Of a DNA stretch of 64,000 nucleotides, positions 1 through 7,867 are shown piece by piece (position 1 is the stretch's first letter; each line of letters opens with the position of its first letter). Position numbers and translations under genes: made by a program. The notes under the pieces were generated by a model. It saw only the letters and a list, made by a program, of their open reading frames with translations. It was not told the origin of the DNA and did not search any database. Origin of the DNA: Archangium gephyra (lineage in GTDB: Bacteria > Myxococcota > Myxococcia > Myxococcales > Myxococcaceae); assembly GCF_001027285.1 (NCBI RefSeq), contig NZ_CP011509.1, positions 4,720,501 through 4,784,500 of the forward strand. The letters are read 5' to 3'.

Positions 1-49
1 TCAGCAGTGGCTCGAGCTCCAGTGGAGGGGAGGAATGCATGTCGTCCAT
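1..49 (-). CDS. Start of the next T6SS-operon gene (partial)
   Basis: An ATG at 47-49 (minus) opens a frame reading MDDMHSSPPLELEPLL up to the window edge, with a second possible ATG at 38-40. It begins only two bases after the stop of the TssM-like gene, so it is probably translationally coupled to it. An N-terminus rich in L and E with an LEPLL segment is compatible with a TssA/ImpA-type protein, but sixteen residues cannot decide this. The gene leaves the window. Confidence 0.45.
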   Translation of the reverse strand, partial: MDDMHSSPPLELEPLL

Positions 50-51
50 GG

Positions 52-1314
52 CTAGGGGCTCGGGGAGGAGGGGGGCGGTGGGGCGTCATCGAAGGAGGGC
101 TCTCCCGCCTTGGAAGGTTGGGGCGGAGGGGCATCGTCGAAGACGGCGGGCTGGGGAGGCCTGGGGGCCGGGCGGCGCCGGGCGGCAGCGGCCTTCCGCG
201 GAGGCGGGTCCTCGGGCGGCGGCTCCACCACCGCCACCGGAGGCGGAGCAGGAGGGAGGGGTTGCTCGTGGCCTCGTGCTCCCTTCCACAGCACGCCCAG
301 GACGAGCGCCGCGAGCAGCACGCACGCCGCGAGTGCTCCCTTGAGCAGGGTGGCGCCCCGCTGTCTGGCGCGCGCGGCCTCGACATCCAGGCTGGCCAGT
401 CCGCTCTCGGGGAAGGCCTTGCGCTCCAGCAGGTGGGTGACGAAGGCCGGCGAGCGCGGTGGGGCGCCAGGGCTGGTGGTGCCTTCCGCCTCGGGGTCCC
501 CGCAGAAGTAGAGGCCGCGCAGCAGCGTGGGCTGGATGAAGACGGAGGACTGGAAGAGGACGTCGAACAGCCGCCGCACCGGCCCGGCCAGCGCACGCAG
601 CTCGGACGGGAAGAGGAAGGCGGACTCCCGGTCCGGTTGCTTGCCGCGCCCGTCCGCGAGCAGCTCGAGCTGGAGCCCACACAGCTCCCGGTGGATGACC
701 TGGAAGGCCTCGTCCACCCAGGCGGGGGAGTAGGGCTCCTGGGGGGAGTAGGGACTGGACCAGCCGAGCATCTCCTCCCGTCTGTCCGGTGGCAGGGTCC
801 GGCAGAAGGAGGAGAAGCCGGGGATGACGTCCGAGCGGGTGATGATGACGGAGACGGGGACGCGCACGCCCAATTCGCCGCGCAGCGATTGAAGCCCCTT
901 GAAGAGCCCCTGGGCCATGCGCTCCAGCCCGACCTCATCCAGGGCCTTGGGACCGGTGAGGTGGGTAGCGGGCACGGTCAGCAGGAGTCCGTCGATGGGC
1001 CGCTGGCCGCGGACGCGCTTCAGGTGCTGGAGGATGCCCTGCCACTCCTCCGTGGGCTGCTCCGTCATGCCGGGCATGTCGAGCACGACGCCCTGATCGA
1101 AGAGCCAGACGCCCCAGCCGCCCGCCTCCATCTCCCTGCGGGTGGGCGAGCCGTAGGGACGGCGCAGGTTGGCCCCCGCGGCCAGCGAGGTGCGTCCCGA
1201 GCCGGGCTCACCCACCATCATCAACCAGGGCACCTGGTAGCGCCGCTCCCGGTGCCGCCCGGTAGCGCCCAGCCGGTGAAGTGCCGTGTGGAGGGTCGAG
1301 GACGAGGCGCTCAT
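52..1314 (-). CDS. Short TssM/IcmF-like GTPase-domain membrane protein of a T6SS
   Basis: 420 residues. Residues about 28-310 resemble the cytoplasmic GTPase-type domain of TssM/IcmF: a P-loop-like VGEPGSGRTSL (35-43), a DMPG switch motif (79-82) and ITRSD as a G4-like motif. The P-loop lysine is replaced by arginine. A single membrane span lies near 325-343, followed by about 77 residues rich in Pro, Ala and Arg. Canonical TssM is over 1000 residues with a large periplasmic domain, which is absent here. The start ATG overlaps the tssL stop by four bases (ATGA), which fixes it; longer upstream reading frames are antisense artefacts. In the T6SS envelope complex TssM partners TssL. Family call rests on context plus motifs. 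Confidence 0.75.
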   Translation of the reverse strand: MSASSSTLHTALHRLGATGRHRERRYQVPWLMMVGEPGSGRTSLAAGANLRRPYGSPTRREMEAGGWGVWLFDQGVVLDMPGMTEQPTEEWQGILQHLKRVRGQRPIDGLLLTVPATHLTGPKALDEVGLERMAQGLFKGLQSLRGELGVRVPVSVIITRSDVIPGFSSFCRTLPPDRREEMLGWSSPYSPQEPYSPAWVDEAFQVIHRELCGLQLELLADGRGKQPDRESAFLFPSELRALAGPVRRLFDVLFQSSVFIQPTLLRGLYFCGDPEAEGTTSPGAPPRSPAFVTHLLERKAFPESGLASLDVEAARARQRGATLLKGALAACVLLAALVLGVLWKGARGHEQPLPPAPPPVAVVEPPPEDPPPRKAAAARRRPAPRPPQPAVFDDAPPPQPSKAGEPSFDDAPPPPSSPSP

Positions 1315-2093
1315 GGCCGGAGCTCCAGAGGGGTGGGGGTGATGACGGCGGGGGGAGCGGGAGGGGCGGGCCGCAGGAGGACGAGGCTGGTGGAGAGGGT
1401 TCCGACGAGCACGGCGGCGATGGCGGCTCCCCAGGGCCAGCGGCGCGCGAAACGGAGATCCGTCCGCTCGTCGCGGGTGTGGGCGTAGGCCTCGTCCACC
1501 AGGCGGTGGGTGGCCGTGTCCGGCTCCGGAGGCCGCTGGAAGACGAAGAGGAAGAGCTGGCGCTGCAAATCCTGGAGCAGGGTGCCGGCCCCGAGTCCCC
1601 GGTAGCGGCCCTCGAAGCCGAGCGAGAGCGCCATCAGGTACACGAGCGCGAGCTGGGCGTGGGCCGGGTCGCGCTCGCGCAGCAGCCGCTCCACGTCCGC
1701 GAAGATGCGGTCCCCGGCCTCGTGGGTGCCGAAGAGCTCGTCCTCCAGCAGGTTTCCCTGCCACGCCTCGCGGCCATACCAGGGCGTGTGGACGAGCAGC
1801 TCATCGGCGAAGGAGGTGAGCACGTAGCGGCACTCCTCGAGGTCCCGCTCGAGGAGCGAGCCACGCGGGGTCCCCTCGGTGCGGGTCTGCTCCCGGATGC
1901 GCTCGAGCAGCCGCCGCCAGACCTCCTCGACGGTGGGGCCCTGCGGGGCCTTCGCGTTGAAGCGGCTGGGGAGGGAGATGGCCTGGAGCTGCTGGCGGAG
2001 CCGGAGGAGCTCCGCGAAGAGGACGCGTGCCCTTTCGAGCAGGGGTGAGCCTCCGAGCAATTCAGAATCGGTGGACAGGGTTGGATTTCGCAT
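1311..2093 (-). CDS. tssL: TssL/DotU-family T6SS membrane protein
   Basis: 260 residues. The alpha-helical cytoplasmic body contains the DotU-like segment FADELLVHTPWYGREAWQ and the GFEGRYRG motif typical of this family, followed by one C-terminal membrane span (about 219-240) and a short proline-rich tail with no peptidoglycan-binding domain. TssL anchors the T6SS baseplate to the inner membrane with TssM. The ATG at 2091-2093 lies five bases after the tssK stop and the gene overlaps the TssM-like gene by four bases, so tssK-tssL-tssM-like forms one tightly coupled operon. Confidence 0.88.
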   Translation of the reverse strand: MRNPTLSTDSELLGGSPLLERARVLFAELLRLRQQLQAISLPSRFNAKAPQGPTVEEVWRRLLERIREQTRTEGTPRGSLLERDLEECRYVLTSFADELLVHTPWYGREAWQGNLLEDELFGTHEAGDRIFADVERLLRERDPAHAQLALVYLMALSLGFEGRYRGLGAGTLLQDLQRQLFLFVFQRPPEPDTATHRLVDEAYAHTRDERTDLRFARRWPWGAAIAAVLVGTLSTSLVLLRPAPPAPPAVITPTPLELRP

Positions 2094-2098
2094 GGCGG

Positions 2099-3415
2099 TC
2101 AGGTGTCGTTGCGGATGAGCAGGAAGACCTCGGCGGGGGCCTGCACCTCGCCCGGCTCGAGGATGTTCTCCAGGAGCAGCCGCTCCTCGGGACGGATGAA
2201 GGCGGAGCCGGACTCCAGGGAGAAGAGGAGCGAGCCGGAGCGGGGCACCAGACCCGGGCGGCTGTCGACGAGCTCGCGGCGGGCCCCGAGCGTGCGCGTC
2301 TCGCGCATCATCCGGTGGCGGCTCTCCGAGCCGATGCGGCAGCCGGCCATCCACCCCATCACCTGCTGGCGGGTGGTCCCGGGCCGGCCGCGCACCTCGA
2401 GCACCAGCTCACGGTCCATCCATTTCGGGAGGAAGCGCGTGGTGAAGCCACCCCCCTCGGCCTGGAGCTGGACGCGGGTGTAGGCCTCGGAGACGCCCTG
2501 CTCCAGCGTGCTCTCGATGAAGGAAAAGACAGCCTGGAAGGAGCGCCGCGGATCCAGGTGCTCGTAGGCGGGGAAGGCGGGAGGAATCCCGCCCTGCGCC
2601 ATGGGGGCCAGGTGGCCGGCCAGGGTGCACAACGACAGGTAGAGGCCGAAGGGGTGGGGCGTGCCCGAGCGGAGCACGGCCTCGAAGGCGGGGAGCCCCA
2701 CGACGAGCCAGCGCAGCAGTTGCTGGCTCTCGGCGAGCTGCATGGGCTCGGCCGCACGGGCGCGCAGTTCATCCACCACGCTGGCGGCCTTCTGCCGGAT
2801 GCGCAGGGTCAGCCGATCGCACTGCTCTCCGAGCGGTGAATCGAACGGTACCGCGAGCAGGGGCGGCAGGTAGTCCTCCACGACGAAGGCTTCAGGGTCG
2901 CGGCGGACCTCGAGCAACGGAAGCGCGCTATAGCCAGCGGGCGGAGGCCCGGCGAACAGCTCGAGCCTTGGCTGGAGCTGGGGGATGCGAAGGGGCATGT
3001 CGCCGGTGCTCTCGTCGGCGAGCGGCTCGCTCGTGGTGGAGATGAAGCGGCTGGGGCCGGGGCCGCCACGCCGCTCGGAGGCCACGGCCACGTGCAGGCG
3101 CACCGGGCGTTGCCAGTCCACACCTGGTGGGCTTCCGAGCGCGAGCTGCAACTCGCCTCCCCCACCTGATGGGTGGGAGACGAGGAGCCCATCGGGAAGG
3201 ATGGCCTCCAGCTCCAGCACCCGCAGCGTGCCCGCGAGCAGCAGCGAGCGATCGTACTGGAAATGGCTCACGCCCCAATGGAAGGGCATGGCCATGCCGA
3301 GATGGAGTTGGAGGAGCGCCTCGTAGCGGCGGTCTTGTTGTTGGAAGTGCTGAGGGGCGAGCAGCATTCCCTCATGCCACTGCACGGCAGCGGGAAGATC
3401 GTGAGCGCGAGCCAT
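2099..3415 (-). CDS. tssK: T6SS baseplate protein TssK
   Basis: 438 residues, normal for TssK. The N-terminus has the family hallmark VQWHEGMLLAPQHFQQQD, and the C-terminal part ends in the expected receptor-binding-like domain (EVFLLIRND). TssK links the T6SS baseplate to the TssL/TssM membrane complex. A GAGGA ribosome site fits the ATG at 3413-3415 (about 9 bases away) better than the in-frame ATG at 3422-3424, which it nearly touches. It is the first gene of the visible T6SS cluster; about 200 bp separate it from rtcR upstream on the same strand, where no clear promoter was recognised. Confidence 0.9.
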   Translation of the reverse strand: MARAHDLPAAVQWHEGMLLAPQHFQQQDRRYEALLQLHLGMAMPFHWGVSHFQYDRSLLLAGTLRVLELEAILPDGLLVSHPSGGGGELQLALGSPPGVDWQRPVRLHVAVASERRGGPGPSRFISTTSEPLADESTGDMPLRIPQLQPRLELFAGPPPAGYSALPLLEVRRDPEAFVVEDYLPPLLAVPFDSPLGEQCDRLTLRIRQKAASVVDELRARAAEPMQLAESQQLLRWLVVGLPAFEAVLRSGTPHPFGLYLSLCTLAGHLAPMAQGGIPPAFPAYEHLDPRRSFQAVFSFIESTLEQGVSEAYTRVQLQAEGGGFTTRFLPKWMDRELVLEVRGRPGTTRQQVMGWMAGCRIGSESRHRMMRETRTLGARRELVDSRPGLVPRSGSLLFSLESGSAFIRPEERLLLENILEPGEVQAPAEVFLLIRNDT

Positions 3416-3614
3416 GGGAGTCATTCCTCGGGGCCACTCGCGATGAGTGGCGGCCATCGTCAGCGATGGAGAGGAAGGTGGCGCGCTGTGATGGGCCGTG
3501 CCCGGCACCAGCCGGGGCAATCGTCGAGCGGACGATGCCGTTGTCTGGCCCCTCGGTGTCGCTCGGGCCGCTCGCGCGACCGGGACGCCGGGAAGGAATG
3601 CTCGCGCCGCGGCG

Positions 3615-5240
3615 TTAGAGGGTGTTGCTCCGCACCGTCTCCCAGCTCAGCTCGAAGCGGGCGAGGTACTTGCGCAGCCGGTCCGCGTCATTGACGCTCT
3701 TCTTCTGCGCCCGTGACTGCGCGAAGAGGGCCCGTCCCGCGTCGGACAGGGTGCGCGCCTGCCGGCATACGGCGAGCACCTCCCCGAGCTGCGCCCGGTC
3801 GAACCGATCCAACGCCTCGGCCCGCTCCTCCCCGAGCACCTCCACCACGAGGTCCACCGACGCCTGCTGCTTCGGCCCGCTCCTGGCCCACGCGGCGCGC
3901 AGCCGCTCCAGCTCCTCGTCCACGCCCTCGCGGGTGATGCGTCCCCCGGGCGCGAGCGTCGCCATCCGCAGCACCGCCGCGTTGAGATCCCGGAAGTTGC
4001 CGCTCCAGCGCGCCTCGGGCGAGGTGGCGAAGCGCAGGAAGTGCTCCTGTGCCTCCTTGTTCATCGTCACCCGCGTCTCCAGCGCCCCGGAGGCCTGGTC
4101 CAGCTCGTAGAGGAGGTTGGGGGGGATGTCCTCGGGCCGCTCGCACAGGGGCGGCAGCCGGAAGGTCCACAGGTTGATGCGTGCCAGCAGGTCCTCCCGG
4201 AAGCGCCCGCGCTCCACCTCGGCCTGGAGGTCTCGGTTGGTGCCGGCGATCAGCTGGAAGTCACTCTCCGCCTCCTTGTCCGAGCCCACCGGCAGGAAGC
4301 GCTTGTCCTCGAGCGCCCGCAGCAGCATGGCCTGCTCGTCCGCGCCCAGCTCGCCAATCTCATCCAGGAACAGCACGCCACCATGGGCCTGGCGCAGCAG
4401 TCCCGGCCGGTCTCCCACCGCTCCGGTGAAGGAGCCCTTCACGTGGCCGAAGAGCGCGGACATGGCGCCGTCCCCCCGCAGCGTGGCGCAGTTGATGTCC
4501 ACGAAGGGGCCGCTCACATGCCGCCGTGTCTTCTTCAGTTGGTAGATGCGTTTGGCGAGCTGCGACTTGCCCGCCCCCGTGGGCCCGGTGAGCAGCAGCG
4601 GGGCGCGCGAGCTCGTGGCCACCTGCTCAATCCGCTCGATGAGCCGGTTGAAGGCCGGGTTGAGCGTGTCGATGCCCGCCTTGAGGAAGGACAGGCCTTC
4701 GCGCTGCTCCTGCTCGAAGCGCCGGGCCAGCGTGTCGTACTTCGAGAGGTCCAGGTCGATGATGGCATGGACGCCCGGCCTCCCCTGATCCCGGACTCCC
4801 TGGGGCGGGGACGTCTGCACCAGCCGCCCGGGGATGTGCCGGCTCTCCACCAGGAGGAACATGGAGATCTGCACGATGTGCGTCCCGGTGGTGATGTGGA
4901 CGAGGTAGTCCTCGTGCTCGGGGTGGAAGGGGTAGGCCTTCGCGTAGTCGAGCAGCGCGCCGTACGTCTCCTCCAGGTCCCACGGGTTGCGGATGTTCAG
5001 CTCGGTGGGGCGCACCTGCGTCTCGGGTGACACCTGGGCGATGTCCTCCATGACGGTCTGGACGAGCTCGGCATGTCCCGGCAGCGACAACAGTTCCAAC
5101 CGGTGCACCAGCAGGTCCTCCTGCTGACACAGCCCCACGGTGGGGCGCCACTTCTCCCACCGCCTGGGCCCCCGTCCCGTGTCCAGCGTCGTGCCCAGCA
5201 TCCCGAGCACCACCGTCTCGCGCGTCCGCGTCTTCGCCAT
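3615..5240 (-). CDS. rtcR: RtcR, sigma-54-dependent activator of the RNA repair operon
   Basis: 541 residues, as expected. The N-terminal 180 residues form the CARF-type sensor domain specific to RtcR (VHITTGTHIVQISMFLLVES). The AAA+ domain follows with Walker A GPTGAGKS (219-226), the sigma-54 contact loop GSFTGA (269-274) and Walker B VLFLDE (289-294). The C-terminus carries the RtcR-specific helical region. RtcR activates rtcBA through sigma-54 and in studied bacteria responds to RNA fragments bearing 2',3'-cyclic phosphate ends. It diverges from rtcB across a 139-bp spacer holding the target promoter, the classical arrangement. The start is the only ATG adjoining the spacer. Confidence 0.96.
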   Translation of the reverse strand: MAKTRTRETVVLGMLGTTLDTGRGPRRWEKWRPTVGLCQQEDLLVHRLELLSLPGHAELVQTVMEDIAQVSPETQVRPTELNIRNPWDLEETYGALLDYAKAYPFHPEHEDYLVHITTGTHIVQISMFLLVESRHIPGRLVQTSPPQGVRDQGRPGVHAIIDLDLSKYDTLARRFEQEQREGLSFLKAGIDTLNPAFNRLIERIEQVATSSRAPLLLTGPTGAGKSQLAKRIYQLKKTRRHVSGPFVDINCATLRGDGAMSALFGHVKGSFTGAVGDRPGLLRQAHGGVLFLDEIGELGADEQAMLLRALEDKRFLPVGSDKEAESDFQLIAGTNRDLQAEVERGRFREDLLARINLWTFRLPPLCERPEDIPPNLLYELDQASGALETRVTMNKEAQEHFLRFATSPEARWSGNFRDLNAAVLRMATLAPGGRITREGVDEELERLRAAWARSGPKQQASVDLVVEVLGEERAEALDRFDRAQLGEVLAVCRQARTLSDAGRALFAQSRAQKKSVNDADRLRKYLARFELSWETVRSNTL

Positions 5241-5242
5241 AC

Positions 5243-5270
5243 GGATAGGACTTTATCCCAAGGGATAGGA
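5243..5270. promoter_or_regulatory. Repeated motif between rtcR and rtcB, candidate RtcR binding site
   Basis: GGATAGGA occurs at 5243-5250 and again at 5263-5270, 20 bp apart (about two helical turns). The second copy overlaps an inverted repeat TATCCC-AA-GGGATA (5254-5267). It lies 40-67 bp upstream of the sigma-54 promoter, where enhancer-type sites for such activators are often found. Binding by RtcR is inferred from position only. Confidence 0.5.
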
Positions 5271-5309
5271 AAAGGGGTGGGGAAGGGGAGTCCTCCCTCG
5301 AAAGGGGGT

Positions 5310-5325
5310 TGGCACGCGCCCTGCT
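5310..5325 (+). promoter_or_regulatory. Sigma-54 (-24/-12) promoter of rtcB
   Basis: TGGCAC-N5-CTGCT matches the consensus TGGCAC-N5-TTGCW with one mismatch and has the required GG-N10-GC spacing (5311-5312 and 5323-5324). It lies 55 bp upstream of rtcB, directly downstream of the repeated motif and opposite rtcR, so transcription should start near 5336. Confidence 0.85.
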
Positions 5326-5379
5326 CTACCTCCTCACGTGCCCGGGACAGCCCGGGCTAACGGACTGAAGGAGACGGTC

Positions 5380-6615
5380 ATGCAGACGCAGCGCAACTAC
5401 GAGGTTCTGTCGAACGAGGCGGGTGGGGTTCCCATCAAGGCGTGGACGGTGGGCGTGCCGTTCGAGGACGAGGCGAAGAAGCAGCTGCGTGCGATGGCGT
5501 CCCTGCCGTTCATCCACAAGTGGATCGCCGTGATGCCGGACGTGCACCGCGGCTTCGGCGCGACGGTGGGGAGCGTGGTGGCGACGGCGGGTGCGGTGAT
5601 TCCGGCCGCGGTGGGCGTGGACATCGGCTGCGGGATGATCGCCGTGCGCACGACGATGCGCGCGGAGCAGCTCCCGGACTCGCTGGGGAAGGTGCGCTCG
5701 GCCATCGAGAAGGCGGTGCCGCACGGCCGGACGGACAACGGCGGCCGCAATGACCGGGGTGCGTGGCAGGACGCGCCCGCGATGCACCGCGAGGCGTGGG
5801 CCCGCCTGAAGCCCGGCTATGACGCCATCCTGGAGAAGCACCCGCGCCTGGGCCGTGGCCCGGACCTGGGTCACCTCGGGACGCTGGGGACGGGAAACCA
5901 CTTCATCGAGCTGTGCCTGGATGAGGCCGGCCAGGTGTGGCTGATGCTGCACAGTGGTTCGCGCGGGGTGGGGAACCGGATTGGAAGCCACTTCATCGAG
6001 CTGGCGAAGGAGGACATGAGCCGCTTCTTCATCCACCTGCCGGAGCGGGATCTGGCGTACCTGCCCGAGGGGACGGAGTACTTCGAGGACTACCTGCACG
6101 CGGTGAGCTGGGCGCAGGAGTACGCGGCGATGAACCGCGAGCTGATGCTGCGCTCGGTGGTGGAGTCGCTGAAGGCGAGCGGTGAGCTGCCGGAGTTCGA
6201 GCTCACGGAGGCGGCTGTGAACTGCCACCACAACTACGTGGCGCGTGAGCACCACTACGGGAAGAACGTGTTCGTGACGCGGAAGGGAGCGGTGCGGGCG
6301 CGCGAGGGGGACCTCGGGATCATCCCCGGCAGCATGGGGGCGCGTTCGTACATCGTGCGAGGGAAGGGGAACGCGGAGGCCTTCCATTCGTGCAGCCACG
6401 GGGCGGGGCGGGTGATGTCGCGTGAGGCGGCGAAGCGGCACTTCACGCTGGAGGACCACGCGAAGGCGACGGCGGGCATCGAGTGCCGCAAGGACGCGGA
6501 GGTCATCGACGAGACGCCCGGTGCGTACAAGCCGATCGACGCGGTGATGGCGGCGCAGGCGGACCTGGTGGACGTGGTCCACACGCTGCGTCAGGTGGTG
6601 TGCGTGAAGGGTTGA
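5380..6615 (+). CDS. rtcB: RNA-splicing ligase RtcB
   Basis: 411 residues, close to the usual 408. RtcB joins RNA 2',3'-cyclic-phosphate or 3'-phosphate ends to 5'-OH ends using GTP and Mn2+. Visible signatures are MPDVHRGFGATVG, the metal-binding cysteine in GVDIGCGM (C84), GTGNHFIEL, HSGSRGVGN, NCHHNYV and FHSCSHGAGR, which carries the guanylylated histidine. The start ATG at 5380 is chosen because the protein then begins MQTQRNYEVL and the sigma-54 start point lies about 44 bp upstream; the upstream in-frame ATG would fall within or next to the transcription start region. Confidence 0.97.
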   Translation: MQTQRNYEVLSNEAGGVPIKAWTVGVPFEDEAKKQLRAMASLPFIHKWIAVMPDVHRGFGATVGSVVATAGAVIPAAVGVDIGCGMIAVRTTMRAEQLPDSLGKVRSAIEKAVPHGRTDNGGRNDRGAWQDAPAMHREAWARLKPGYDAILEKHPRLGRGPDLGHLGTLGTGNHFIELCLDEAGQVWLMLHSGSRGVGNRIGSHFIELAKEDMSRFFIHLPERDLAYLPEGTEYFEDYLHAVSWAQEYAAMNRELMLRSVVESLKASGELPEFELTEAAVNCHHNYVAREHHYGKNVFVTRKGAVRAREGDLGIIPGSMGARSYIVRGKGNAEAFHSCSHGAGRVMSREAAKRHFTLEDHAKATAGIECRKDAEVIDETPGAYKPIDAVMAAQADLVDVVHTLRQVVCVKG

Positions 6616-6676
6616 GCGCAGTGAACGAGAGGAGCACCTGACCCGGGAGGGACCCATGAGGGGATAGAGACATTGA

Positions 6677-6727
6677 GATGCCCGCTCTCTCCGAGACTTC
6701 GGTCGCCAGGATGAGGGAGCGGGCATC
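6677..6727 (+). other. Long hairpin in the rtcB-rtcA spacer
   Basis: GATGCCCGCTC (6677-6687) and GAGCGGGCATC (6717-6727) are perfect 11-bp complementary arms around a 29-nt loop that contains a second small stem (CCGA-GACT-TCGG). The 216-bp spacer between two genes that should be co-transcribed from the sigma-54 promoter encodes no convincing protein. It could be an attenuator, an RNA-processing site or a small structured RNA; the sequence does not look like a tRNA. Confidence 0.6.
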
Positions 6728-6755
6728 GCTACGTGCGGGCGGTGCGCAGTATCCT

Positions 6756-6789
6756 CCCTCTCCCCTCGGGAGAGGGTCGGGGTGAGGGT
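6756..6789 (+). repeat. REP-like intergenic repeat, copy 1
   Basis: A CCCTCTCCCCTCGGGAGAGGG palindrome followed by TCGGGGTGAGGGTG. The same unit occurs in opposite orientation at 33125-33160, and a shortened relative (CTCCCTTTCCCTTTGGGAG) lies after the SH3 lipoprotein near 16667. All three are intergenic, as expected of small dispersed palindromic elements. Confidence 0.6.
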
Positions 6790-6831
6790 GCCGGGGCCTT
6801 GGGTTGGCACAGTGGAATGGGGAGTTCTGTG

Positions 6832-7845
6832 ATGATTCGCATCGATGGTTCGAAGGGAGAGGGCGGAGGACAGGTGCTGCGCACGTCGCTGGCGCTGTCG
6901 CTGGTGACGGGGAAGCCCTTCCAGATGGTGAATATCCGGGCGGGGCGCTCGAAGCCGGGGCTGCTGCGGCAGCACCTGACGGCGGTGAAGGCGGCGGCGG
7001 CGGTGGGGGAGGCGGAGCTGGAGGGGGCGGAGCTGCACTCGAAGGAGCTGACGTTCCGGCCGAAGAGCCTGACGTCCGGGGACTACCACTTCGCGGTGGG
7101 GACGGCGGGGAGCGCGACGCTGGTGCTGCAGACGGTGTTGCCGGCGTTGCTGGCGGCGAGCGGGCCGTCGACGCTGGTGCTCGAGGGAGGGACGCACAAT
7201 CCGGCGGCGCCGCCGTTCGACTTCCTGACGAAGGCGTACCTGCCGCTGGTGCGGCGGATGGGGCCGGGCGTGGAGGCCATGCTGGATCGGCCCGGGTTCT
7301 TCCCGGCGGGGGGAGGGAAGTTCGAGGTGCTGGTGCAGCCCGCGCCGCTGAAGCCCTTGCACCTGCTGGAGCGGGGGAACGTGGTGCGGCGGCAGGCGAC
7401 GGCGATGATCGCGCAGGTGCCTTACGACGTGGCGAAGCGGGAGCTGGAGACGGTGGGGAAGAAGCTCGGGTGGCTGGCGGAGGAGCGGCGGGTGGAGGAG
7501 CTGAAGCGCTCGACGGGGCCGGGGAACGTGCTGTGGCTGGAGGTGGAGAGCGAGCACGTCACGGAGGTGTTCACCGGGTTTGGTGAGCGGGGCGTGCGAG
7601 CGGAGGACATCGCCGAGGCCGTGTCGGAGGAGGCTCGGGTCTACCTGGAGGCCGGTGTGCCGGTGGGGCACCACCTGGCGGACCAGCTCATGCTGCTGCT
7701 GGCACTGGCCCGAGGGGGCTCATTCCGGACCCTGCCGCTCGATGGGCATGCGCAGACGCAGATCGAGACGTTCGCACACTTCCTCGACGTGAAGGTCTCG
7801 GTCGAGGAGGTGTCACCGCAGGTGAGAGAGGTCTCGGTGCGGTGA
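6832..7845 (+). CDS. rtcA: RNA 3'-terminal phosphate cyclase RtcA
   Basis: 337 residues, normal length. RtcA converts RNA 3'-phosphate to 2',3'-cyclic phosphate with ATP, making ends usable by RtcB. The N-terminal signature DGSKGEGGGQVLRTSLALS and the C-terminal PVGHHLADQLMLLLAL, which carries the adenylylated histidine, are both present. The ATG at 6832 is preceded by GGGGAG at good spacing and gives the family-typical start MIRIDG; an in-frame ATG 15 bp upstream lacks a ribosome site. Second gene of the rtc operon; its stop codon lies in a hairpin shared with the convergent GST-fold gene. Confidence 0.95.
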   Translation: MIRIDGSKGEGGGQVLRTSLALSLVTGKPFQMVNIRAGRSKPGLLRQHLTAVKAAAAVGEAELEGAELHSKELTFRPKSLTSGDYHFAVGTAGSATLVLQTVLPALLAASGPSTLVLEGGTHNPAAPPFDFLTKAYLPLVRRMGPGVEAMLDRPGFFPAGGGKFEVLVQPAPLKPLHLLERGNVVRRQATAMIAQVPYDVAKRELETVGKKLGWLAEERRVEELKRSTGPGNVLWLEVESEHVTEVFTGFGERGVRAEDIAEAVSEEARVYLEAGVPVGHHLADQLMLLLALARGGSFRTLPLDGHAQTQIETFAHFLDVKVSVEEVSPQVREVSVR

Positions 7846-7867
7846 AGGCACTCGTGTCTGCCTTCAC
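7842..7867. terminator. Shared hairpin covering both stop codons (rtcA / GST-fold gene)
   Basis: GTGAAGGCA (7842-7850) and TGCCTTCAC (7859-7867) are perfect 9-bp arms with an 8-nt loop. The rtcA stop (7843-7845) and the opposite-strand stop of the GST-fold gene (7864-7866) lie one in each arm, so the hairpin can act on both strands. There is no T-run on either side. Confidence 0.6.

Noticed and set aside
7-1488. Long plus-strand frame (493 residues) opposite the T6SS genes
   Set aside because: Antisense shadow of GC-rich minus-strand genes, with low-complexity Gly/Arg/Pro content and no ribosome site or family motif.
3416-3614. Sigma-54 promoter before tssK
   Set aside because: Only a GG-N10-GC skeleton on the minus strand near 3537-3550, with five consensus mismatches.
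6677-6727. tRNA or attC site in the rtcB-rtcA spacer
   Set aside because: No GTTCGA-type T loop or CCA-like end, and no attC R/L box consensus; only a hairpin is supported.
6804-6820. TTGGCACAGTGG upstream of rtcA as a second sigma-54 promoter
   Set aside because: The -24-like GGCAC is present but no GC lies at the required 10-base spacing.
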